Source: Asterias rubens (lineage: Eukaryota; Echinodermata; Asteroidea; Forcipulatida; Asteriidae). Taken from it: a stretch of 64,000 nt of DNA. The stretch lies in the NCBI RefSeq assembly GCF_902459465.1, contig NC_047068.1, positions 16,949,195-17,013,194 on the forward strand, written 5' to 3'. This document shows positions 22,377 to 34,300 of the stretch, piece by piece. Every line of letters begins with the position of its first letter. The stretch's first letter is position 1. The position numbers were made by a program, and so were the translations under genes. Below the pieces are notes generated by a model, which worked only from the letters and a program-made list of their open reading frames with translations, was not told where the DNA came from and made no database searches.

Positions 22377-25300
22377 CTGACAAAAATGATGGAATTGAAA
22401 CAAAAAAACATAACAGATAAAACAATGAATGGCAAGTATAGAATTGTCATCATCCTCAAAGATTTTTCCAGATTTAGATGAAAACATTTCCCAAGAGAAA
22501 AGCACTTAAAAAAAATGCCAGGTCAGGCTACATAAAAGACCCCCTTGTATAATGACGTCACCCTCACAACTCTCTGAGTCAAAAGGGGACAGAAACTATG
22601 AAGATCTAGATACAATTGTCTTATTTTGATCATCAAATTAGACGATAATAAGCCATGTTGATGCCTCTGAAAAAGCTGAAAAGTAATTGTACCATTACGC
22701 GCATGCGTATTGGTTACACGCGCAGACTCTTCAATATTGGGAATTGGACCCCCATAGCACGCGTATAAAACTTTCGCTCTCACTGGAGTAACACGCAAGA
22801 GGGAAATCTATTATGGAATGAAACCAACGGTTTCGTATTTTGATATGTCAATCATTTTTATAGAACGTGTTCATACAAGAGTATTTTTTTACGAAAACGA
22901 AAACGAGCACCCAAAATATTGAGTTGTGTGTACCTAAACCTTGCAAGCAAGCATGGGGTGGGCCTACATCAACATCGAAACACAAAGTGTCACGAAACAA
23001 AGTAATTCAAATCATGAACAAAAGTAGATTTAACCTTTCTTAAATAAGCACTTTTTGAAATAAAACACGGTGCATTGTTGAACGAGAATTTTCCATATCA
23101 AATATTGAACGCCACATAGTTGTTGATGGTGGTAAAAATTAGTTAGCTAACACTTTGTGATGTGAACAGTGTTCATGGTTGTATCCTAAAACCACGATAC
23201 GTTAGAGTTGTTAGGACTTTTAATATTAATTGATTTTAAAAAGGACCAACTCAAAATGGCCGATTGCAAAGCGAGCACTTCACATGATTCTATCCCGTTG
23301 CTCAACCTGGAAATCCACGCTTCCAAAGAACTGCGTGAAAATAAACGCTGGCCGTGGTTCGTCTGGTTCCTACTGAAGTTAATCGGACTGTACAACAGCC
23401 GCAATATTGTGACAGTCAGACAGTGTCACAGGTGCCGTTTGGCTGCCGCTTCCAGACGGCCATACATCGAGGGTGAAAATGTGAGTAGCTACTGGGGTCA
23501 CCTTTCACACGACGACCTGGAGAAATCAGAAGGGGACGACCATGGACCCCTTATGGTTGAGGCTGAATGTGTTGTTTGCCAAACTGAGTGGTTTGACGGT
23601 GAGGGCAAGTACCGACCATACACAGAGAACGAGATAGGTAAGTAGTGTTGTATAATAATAATGGGAATATAACAACGGCCTTATTTTCTGTCTTACACCC
23701 ATTTTGGGTCTTGTCTTTTCATGTATGTACATGTCATTTTTTCCGCCCGTCCATATAGGCTGGGGAACAGAAGCTGCTGCTTCACCCCGGACCTTTTTTA
23801 TTGCCATTTTGTTTAAAGTTAACTTTTATATAGAATGTAGATATACTATCATCTTTAAGTCCAAAAATCCTTTGCCAGCTGCTTTGAATCAGTCTATTAA
23901 ATTATAATAGATAATATAATCTCAGTAGTCTAGTTGGGAAGACACTGCTCTAGAATTGCAAGGGTTGTGGGTTCGAATCCCACCCGAGTATATATGCCTG
24001 TGATATTTTTTAACGCAGGACTCGGGAAAGTACTGAGTAAACAGTGCTTACACACATCGGTACATAGGGGAAAACCATTTATATTCAGATTAAATTACAT
24101 AAATGTCCATCAACCAAGGACAAGTCTGTATGCTTCGTTTATGTAAGGACAGGGGCACCAAGGCATACTTCTTGGTAAAGGGCACCCTAAAAAAGTGTCA
24201 AAACTTGAACCAGTAATTTAATTATTCTTTATGACTGTTTTCATGTTACAGGCGTCAGTAGGTGGAACCACTGTGGGAGCCTAATACTCTCCTTCGTTTG
24301 GCCTATCGTCATTATAGCTTTTGTCATGTTGGACGTGTATGGGTACACCAAGATGCTCTTGGAGGATAAAGATGGAGATACTAGTTCCATGCCAATTATC
24401 AGCAAAGCTGTCTTCTTGACCTTTATATCGTTGATACCGGTCTTAATTCTCACGGCGAATGTCATTAATGTTATCATGAATCAAAAACATCCCAAACTGG
24501 TCCTTGACTCCGGTTTCGGTTGGTACCGTGCTCTCAGTGTACGGTACATTGTTAAAGGACTTCAGCACTTGGATCTGGGTGAGAGAGGCCTTCCGCATAA
24601 AGCATTCCTGGGGCTGTGTTTAATCTGGCCATGTGTAAACGGTGCATACCGTTTTGGGATTATTTATGGTTTAGTTGGTGTCGTAGACGAGGAAGAAGTC
24701 CATGTTCAGATCACGTCCAATGTAGGTATGGTTGGAATGCTGGTGTTTGCCGCCTTCTGTTACCTGATGATGCTCCTGAGGCTCTCACTGCAGAAGCAGT
24801 TTCTCCTGGAGATAGAGTTCCTCCGAAAGCACGTGGGAGATGTTGATTTATGCAGACGGCGTCTGGCGTTATTCGCGGAGGGGTTCGCAAGTATCTGCAG
24901 GCTTGTATCCGTGTGGTTCAATATTATCATAGCTGTTTCCACGTGGGGATTCACCGCTCAGATATGCCTAGACTACTTCGTCCTGACTAAAGCCACCGAG
25001 TCTCCTACTCACCAAGAAATTGTTATCATGCACACCATCAAAGCACTGATATGGTCTGTGAACAGCATGTTTGTACTGTTACCTGTCATTGCCATACGTG
25101 GGATCGATCTGAAACCTTTGTGGATGCAGTACAAGCGTAGCATCAGGCAGTTGGTTAGTGTGGAGCACCAAGCATTTTGGGATAGGATCATTTCCTTCAA
25201 CGAGGAGCAGTCTCCCGTGACGCAAGTCAAGGCACTAACGTTGATGTTCTCTGCTTTGGGGCTCTTCTTTGGTTTGGAATTCCCGGAACAGGAAGATGCA

Positions 25301-28300
25301 TACTGGTCCAATGAAAACATTATACATAACTCTACCAAATAACTCATTACTATTAGTGCCGATAGGTTTACCGTCGTTTAGCAAAAGAGCAGCTATCTTA
25401 TTGATTATGTACATTTAACAGACCTACCGTGATGCCAAAGTCTACCAATGGCTCCATTTAAAATACCTACCGTGCCAAAGTCTCCCAATAGCTTATATTA
25501 AAAAGAAAAAGTCACGTGTAAAAACTGTCCTGTTTATATATGCTCAGCAGAAAAAAAATAAGCATCTCTAGCGGCCCTGTCGTTATATTGTGATTGAAAT
25601 CCCAACTAAGCAAAATCCAAATGCTGTGCTATGTTAAAGGTACTTCAGTTTATAAATTATTCAAAGATTTAAACTAAGTGGTAGCTTTCAGATGTCCAGT
25701 GTTAGTGTACATATTTATAATATGGCATAATACCGGACCATATTTAGAGAGGTTTGGCAAGTCTCCTGATATATGGATACGGATACGTCAGCACTTTTGG
25801 GGTTCACGTGACGCGTATCAGCGGCTTCCGGATAGGAATACATTTCCCTAAATGACACGACAATAATTTCATCGATTGTAAAACACCAGGACAAAATGAA
25901 AGTAAACCAACTGCTTTCAAAATGAAAGTCAACCGAAAGTCCGCCTACATATCGAAAATAAAGGTGTAACGCCGCCTTTCTGCACGATGGGAAAATGACA
26001 ACTACACTGATTACGAATCATTTGGCTTAGAATATTGCTTAAAACTGAAAGTCCTGCACAGAAATCCCATACTTTGTTTTGACCACCAACCGCTCTCCAC
26101 TTCGATAATGGCTGATTCTGAAACTTCTCGAAGTGAGTACCGACCTTTGCTTCACCAAGACACAGGGAACGGGTATGGAAGAAACCCGACTTATATGACC
26201 TACAGAGAACCACGGGCATACAAACATTGGCCGTGGTTTGTCTGGTTTCTGCTGAGGTTCATCGGTCTGTTTAACAGCCGGCATATTGTGGCGACTAGAA
26301 GGTGTCATATCTGCCGTCTGACCGCAGATTTGGAAGAGGGATGTTCGGAGAGCGACGTGTGCCGAAACCTGGCAGTCAATAGCGACCCTGATTTTCGAAG
26401 TGGATGTGCGGTTTGTCGAAGTGAGTGGAGCAACGGCAGCGAAAGATACCGACCTTACTCGGAGACTGATATTGGTAAGTTGTCGAAATCAAAAGCTTAT
26501 CTGGAACATCTTAAAAGCACTTGGCACAGTTGATACTTACTCAAAATAGTTGGGGTTTTTTGCATAAAAACTTACTTTGTACGAGCAATGGGGAGCTGTT
26601 GATGGTTTAAAACATTGTGAGAAACGGTTCTCTCTCAAGTAACGTGGTTGTTTTTAGAAACAGGTAAATTATCAATGAAATAATATAGCTAGAGTGTTTT
26701 ATCTTTCATTAATCTCTTGACAAATAGAGACCAATTGTTTGGCATACATCTAGTGAGAATACTGGTCTTTGACAATTACCAAAGGTGCCTAGTGCCTTTA
26801 AACGTTCTAAAATACACAAGTTTCAAACCCACGAGGCGACAATCCACCCTGCACTCCAACCCCCAAAACAGAGAGGTAAATAACTGTAATGTTAAAAACT
26901 TATAAATAATATGTATAAAATAAACCCATAAACAGCACTGGAATTCCATCTATGATAGGGCTAGACCGTTTTCCATTTTGCACAGTGCACTTACAATTGA
27001 ACACTTTAAGTCTATGGGGAACTTTTAAAGGGGCTCTAAGACCAAGAGCCATTCGTTGCCCCCGTGGTTCTGAAAAGAACCTTGTTAAAGAACCTTGTTA
27101 AACAACCTATGATTAAAGGAACACGTTGCCTTGAATCGGTCGAGTTGGTCTTTGAAAAGCGTTTGTACGCGTTTGTTATAAAATGCATATGGGTAGAAAG
27201 GTGTTGTAAAAGTAGAATACAATGATCCACACAAACATGCCTCGAAAATGCACGGTTTTCCTTTTACCTCGTCGACTAACACGGTCGGCAATATTTTACG
27301 GGAGTCAAATTTTTGACTCCCATAAATGGCCGACCGTATTAGTTCGCAGAGTAAAAGGAAAACCACGCAATTTCGAGGCAAATTTGTGTGGATCATTGTA
27401 TTCTACTTTTAAAAGATCTTTCAATCCATATTATAAAACACGGTTACAAACGCTTTTTATAGACCAACTCGTCCGATCCATGGCAACGTGTTCCTTTAAA
27501 GACTCGATGTTTCGATCATATGCTCTGATCGTCTTCGCATTGCTTACTGTTACAGGTGTGGCTAAGTGGAACCATCGTGGAAGCACCATACTCTCTATAG
27601 TCTGGCACTTCATACTAATCATCCTCATCACGTACGACTTCCTTTGGTACATGATCAACTACTGGGGAAAAGAGGACCAAATCATTCGCCTCATCAGCTA
27701 TTCCGTCTTTTTACTCTCGATCATAGTCACACCAGTTTTGAGTCTCACAGCAAATGTCTGTAACATCGTGATGAACTACACGAACCCCAGACTGAGCCAG
27801 GATCTTGGTTTTACCTGGTACCACGCCCTAAGTATACGGTATATTGTTAGACGCCTTCAGCACTTGCAGTTGGGCGAGAGTGGCCTTCCGTATAAAGCAT
27901 TCCTTGGGCTGTGTTTAGTCTGGCCAAGTGTAAACGGGATATTTCGTATTGTGCTTTACTTCGCCATAGTCAAACGGAACTTTCAAGATGAGGTTCATGT
28001 TCTCATTAGTCTGCATGTCTGTATGCTTGGAATGGTGGTGTTTGGAGCCTTTTGTTATATCATGCTCCTCCTTAGGCTTTCATTCCAGAATCAGATTCGA
28101 CACAAGTTAGCTTTCTTAAGGTGCCATGTTGGAGCTGTCGATGTCTGTAGGCGAAGCGTGGTATCCTACGCAGCGGAGCTCGGTAGCATATTCAGGCTCG
28201 TCTCGGTGTGGATCCTATTCATGCTTGCTGTCTCCACATGGGCAATCACAACCCAAGTGTGCTGGGACTATGCCCCGAAAGGCAAAGCTTCAACCCCCTC

Positions 28301-31300
28301 TCAAAGAGACGTCAAGATCATGATCATCCTCAAGACACTTATATGGTCAGAGCATACCATGTTTATTCTCCTACCTATCGTGGCGGTAGGTGGGATAGAT
28401 CTGAACCGAATATGGGTGCAGTACACACGCAGTATCAGTAAGTTGAGAAGCGAGGAGTACGGTGACTTTTGGGATAAGATTATTAAGTTCTGTAAAGAAC
28501 AAAGTCCCGTCACCCGAGTCAAGGCCGTCACGCTGATGTTCTCTGCTTTGGGGCTCTTCCTTGGGTTGAAACTCACCGATCAAAACATTGCTTTCTGGTC
28601 CCATACCCACAAACCAGTCGTACTCTTTCCGAGTATCCCCTATAATACAAGTTCGGTTGGTTGAAAAACTGCATGATGATATCCATTAAACTGTGTACTT
28701 GGGGTCAAAGGATGGTTACGATGTTTCAAAACTGAACATTAAACATTTTAAAGTCAAACTATTCTACCTGCTTGAAGTTCGCCCTCTTCGGGAAACTGTT
28801 TCATATTTTAAATATATGATATGTACAATAAAACTTAAAATAGTTTCTGTTTAAAAGCACTGAACATATTGGTAATTGTAAAAGACCAGTATTTTGACTT
28901 GGTGTATCTTAACATACGCTTAATATCAAAAAAATATATATCTGTGAAAATTTGGGCTGATCTGGTCATCGAAGATGCACGAAAACAATGAAAGAAAAAT
29001 ATCTTTCTCAAAAACTATGTTACTTCGGAGGGAGCAGTTTCTCACAATATTTTTCAACAGCTCCCCTTTGCTCGCTACCAAGTAAGTTGTTATGCTTACA
29101 ATTATTTTGATAGTGTCCAGTGCCTTTAACGTCCTTCCACGCACTGGCGTTATAAGACACCAAAGCATGGAAAATACGTTCGCTGTAATACAATAATAAA
29201 TTTGTACATTTTAATGTACAAATAAAAACCTCAAACGGAAACAATGATCTATTCAGGGCTTAGTCCTAATGTAAATATTTAAAACCCTCTTAAAGGTTGT
29301 GAACCCTTTTGCAAAATGAAAGGAAGTTTTCCATCAGAAATCATTTCCTGCACGCAAGCCTTTTTATTATTTCGTTATTGTACATTTCCAGATCCAAGCT
29401 TTTGGTTTTTGGAACAGTTCATTTGTTTGAATAAAATGATGCAGATGTGCAAAATAAAACTAACATGTGACAATTTCATTTCAAATGGGTCTCTTTTTTA
29501 TAGATGTTGCTGAAAATCCGGAGCGAATTTGTCCACGCCGGAAAAATAACCACTATAGGAATACACAATCTGAGAAACGTTACTAAAATTAACATTTCTC
29601 AAATTCAAATTTTGGTGTATACATACAAATTGATATCTTTTTACTTAAACACATTATATTGATTTTAAATGTTCGTCAAAATGTTTCATACTATCGAAAG
29701 CTGTAGGCTTCTTTATACCAACAGTTTTTATTGCAATTTATTTTGAGTGTGGTTACCAAACGTAGGCCTATATACCTTCAATTTGCTTCCCTTTAAGTGA
29801 TGTAAAGTTATATAATGCTGTTTTTAAAGGTATAATAATGCTGGTTTTAACTGATAATCACTCAAAATGTATATAAATGGTAGGAGGGTAAGGCCTATAT
29901 TATTATTATATACGGAAAATGTATGTTTATAACTTACATAATATTGTATTGTTGTAACGGGCACATCTATCACAAGCCTCGGCTTTTATTAGGATGATGC
30001 CTTCATGTGCAAACGTGGAAACAAAATGTTTTATTGAATTGAACTGAATATTACTATAGCACGTGTAGAGAGGAACTGATACTGACATTGTCATACATGA
30101 GGGTAAATCTGGATATCGATTTTATGACAAGGCAGTTTTAATTAGAAATAGTCGTACACAAAACACAAAGCTGTTTGTTTACGTTTGCCAACATAGAGCA
30201 CATGCTGATTGCAGTTATTTTTAATGGGGTTTCCCCTTAAAACTAGGTTACAATGCAAAAACTGGGGTGTTAAACTTGAGACTCTGGGTGCTGTCACTAG
30301 TGCATAGATACCGAAGAAAGAATAAACTTTTACATCATATGGTGTGAAAACAACACCAATGAATTTGTGTTGACAGAAATATGACCCTATGTTGTAAATG
30401 TTGATTCTCTCTTCGGTATGTGACAACACCAATGGTGTCGATTTTAACAGCCCCGTTGTTGCAATTATACAAATGATTTCGTATAAAGCACAACTCATTA
30501 AACATCAGTTGTGATTGCCTTCATACTGACTGTATCTCATCAGTACGTTTCCGAGTTCTTTGAACAAAATAATAATTAAATTAAATAATGTAAATAATCA
30601 TAACTATTTTGACCTCTTCTTAAAAAAACTATAGCTATGCCTATTGAGTAATATAATCTGTATTATATGACAAGAGGCATTACGTCGATTGTCGTTTTCA
30701 ATATCATAAAAATTCAGGATTATATTAAAACGTTATGAACACATATTATGCACACACCATATAGAAATGTGACGTCACCGAACGTGTTCTGATTTGGACA
30801 AATATTGCACTTGAAGAGTATAAAACAAAGTGTCATTATAAACCGTTCACAAAAGGTCATGGTGGATTTTTGTTTCACGTTTGAGACGAGGGCCAAATTT
30901 CTTAAAGCTGCTTAAGCACAAAATATTGCTTAACAAGTTTCTGCTTTAGCAGGTATGAGCAGGATACCAGTCTCAGGTTGTACGATCGCCACGGGTTGGC
31001 TGGTATGTTTGGGCATTATTTGGTTGTGCTAAGCTTATCCATACACAGGAAACCAACTATCGAAACAAAAGTGAGGTTCTCAAAACTACAGTACATAAAA
31101 CTATCATATCAGTGACCAGATTTCCACTCGTGCTGATTGGCTAAGTTGCACTCACATTGTAATAAGGCGTGGCCTGGATGAATCGAATAGCTTCAGCCAC
31201 AGAGTGCAAGTTCCTTTCATTTCACAGTTCCAATGAAGATGGAGGAAGGCAGACCTACAAGTGAGTACATCCCTTTGCTCGCAAGGGGCCCTAGCGATCC

Positions 31301-34300
31301 AGTCCACATGATCCCAGCGCCTGCGCAAAACTACCAGGCTGTTATTGTTGATGGAGAAAATTGCAGAGTTAAACGTTGGCCGTGGTTCGTCTGGTTCCTG
31401 CTGAAGTTCATTGGGCTTTTCAACAACAGCCAATGCATTGTGAGGAGGAGTAAGTGTCCTTCATGCCTCCTCTCAGCTCTTAAAGAGAAGGAACTGGGTA
31501 GTGATGAGGGGCTCCTGTACCCGGGTGAGCTGGAGAGTAACGAAGATGAACCATTGGACCTGGCCAGCTTGATGCGTAGTGACGCCTGTGTGGTGTGCCG
31601 GGGCGAATGGTTTGACGGCAGGGGGAGGTTCCGGCCTTACACAGAGACTGATATCGGTAAGTTTTATCTCAAGGTGCATTTCTGTGTCATCAATGTGTAG
31701 TAATTTGAGATGAGATGATCCAAATAGGAGGGTAAATATCCAGCCCAGAAATATCTAATGACTGAGAATGTTTTAAATAGTTCCAGCACGTCCGTTTCTA
31801 TCCGTTTGTTTTATTTTAGCTGGTGAGCTTCAGAAAATTCATCGAATAAGATGACCCATTTCCATTTGAAATTTATTTTAACAGCTGAGCTAATCATTCT
31901 TTGTCCCCGATGTTAAATAGCTGCGGTACCCGCTGCTAAAACATAGGATTTTCTGCCTCCAGCTACCGGGGAATCTCGGTGTCGGTGTCGGATGTAATTG
32001 TGTCTGCCATGCAATACTGTCCGCTCCGGACAGTTTTGCATATGCAATCGTGTCCAGGGCTATGCAAAAAACGTCCCGCGGACATGTACATGACTGTACA
32101 TGTATGTGCGCGCGTAAGCGAGCGTATATGCACTGAACCTACATATATGTAGCATGAATATTCACGTATTTTATGATTGCAGCTAATACCCAACGGACAT
32201 ACATTTCCCATGTCATTCATGACATAAACTTCACTTGTAAAAAAAAATTGCGAATGTGTTCCGTTGACCAAGGGCGTTTAATTTACTGCAAGGACGGTTT
32301 TGCACGGGGGGCGGACACAACTGCATATGCAAATATGTCCGGGCGGACACAATTGCATTATGCAGCAGCGTCCGGGCGGACACGATTGCATATGCAAAAC
32401 CGTCCGGCGGACATTATTGCATATGCAATAATGCCCTCCGCATAGTATTGCACAGAGAACATAATTGCATGCGACATCGGGTCCAGCTGGTATGACACTG
32501 CTCTAGAATTGCAAAGGTCGTGGATTCGAATCCCACCCGAGTATTATATGCCTCAGTTTTTTTCACATAATTGTGATCCCCTATTCTGCTATTTGTAGGT
32601 GTTGATAATTGGAACCATCGTGGAAGCACCATACTCTCAATCATCTGGCCTTTGACCCTGCTTGCTCTTGTCATTTATGACTTTAGCTTCTACTTGAAAA
32701 ACTACTGGGGGAAGCGAGAGCAGATAATACGCCTCATCAGCTACTCAACATTCTTACTCTTCACTGTTTCGACTCCTCTCTTAAGCGTCTTCACTAGTAT
32801 TTACAATATGATGCGAGGTAGGCAGAGAAGTTTCTGTTGGTCTAGTGTACTCAATATAAGATACATTGTCAAACGCCTACAGTATTTGGAACTGGTGGAG
32901 CATGGCTTACCACACAAGCTCTTCATTGCTGTGTGTTTGCTTTGGCCTTGTTTGAATGGAGTGTACCGAATGGTGATTTTCTATGACATCGTCCAATCCA
33001 CATCGGACGGGGTTCATACACAAATCTCTCTTGATGTCGGCTTGGTGTGTATGTTGGTGTTTGGTGCCTTCTGTTATCTGATGCTACTCCTGAGGATCTC
33101 ATTTCAGAAGCAGCTTCATCTAGAGTTGGCTTTCCTCCGGCGGCATGAGGGATCGCTTGATGTATGCAGACGTCGCCTGACCTTGTATGCAGGTGAACTT
33201 GGCAGCATGTCCATGCTGGTGTTCATCTGGATCATATTCATTGTTGCAGTGTCTACTTGGGGCTTCACAACGCAGATAAGTTGGAACTACTCAAGGATTA
33301 GCAATACTACTGGTTCCACCTCACCTCGTCAGAGTAGGATTCAGAACCATCTTGATTTCTTGATCTGGTCGGAGGATTTTATGTTTCTGGCTCTTCCTCT
33401 TGTGGCAGTTGGTGGGATAAATTTGAACAGGTTGTGGATGCAGCTGAAGCGAGGTATTAGTCAGATGAGGACCGTGCCGAATGAAGACTTCTGGGATAGA
33501 ATCATGGTTTTCTGTCAGGAGCAGTCACCGATGCGTAAAGTGAAGGTGCCAACTTTGATGTTTTCTGCTTTAGGACTCATTCTCGGTTTAAAATTTGCAG
33601 ACCAGAATATTGATTATTGGGGTGCGAAATCTGAAAACCTGACCAATGTGAACTTGATATAGAAGACGACTATCAGATGAACACCTGTAGTGTAAATGTA
33701 CCTTCAGGTACAAACTTCACAGACATGAGGTAAAAGTAACCGCTATTTCCCAATATTGCCTTGCGTCAAATAACATCCTGAGGTGTTTGTGGCGTGGTCT
33801 TGGTTGAGCGGTCTATTGCTCGTCAAGCCCAGGCTTTGGTGTTGTCAACAGCAGAGTGTGGGTTTAAATCCCAGTCGTTACACTGTGCCCTTGAGCAAGG
33901 CACTAACCATAATTGCTCCATAAAAGGTTGGGAGGTAGTGTTCTGCTCTACCAGCCAAGCTCCTAGTGGACTGTACAGGGGTAACACTTTTTCAGTCCTG
34001 GGAGTAGGTGGCAATGTGCCCATGGAAACCCTTGCCTACATCTTTATGGACTGTAAAGGGGTACCACTTTTTCAGCCCCTAAAGAAGGTGGCAATGTGCC
34101 CACGGTAACAGATAATTTGGGTTAACAGCCCAAATCAGTTACCTGTTCTGTAACCCTCACCTAGTGACCACCAAGTCTTGTGATGTTAGGCGGGCGATCT
34201 CATTTTAAAAAAAAACAGATGGTGTATTAATCACATACCTTTACTTTATGGCACTAAATACCATCTTTTGGAGGAAATACCATCTTTTGGATATGTAGCT

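Larger units (their letters stand above)
28665..31232. other. Spacer between paralogues 2 and 3
   Basis: Contains a poly(A) signal at 28827, a family A MITE at 28851-29129, and a CTGCTTAAGCA-type repeat around 30895-31070. No coding region found. About 400 bp before paralogue 3 there is a TGACGTCA element (30770-30780). Confidence 0.5.

Noticed and set aside
27222..27555. N-terminal extension of paralogue 2 in a long open frame
   Set aside because: It is the palindromic MITE plus intron. The paralogues use an acceptor at the matching place, and the N-terminal exon lies at 26108-26474.
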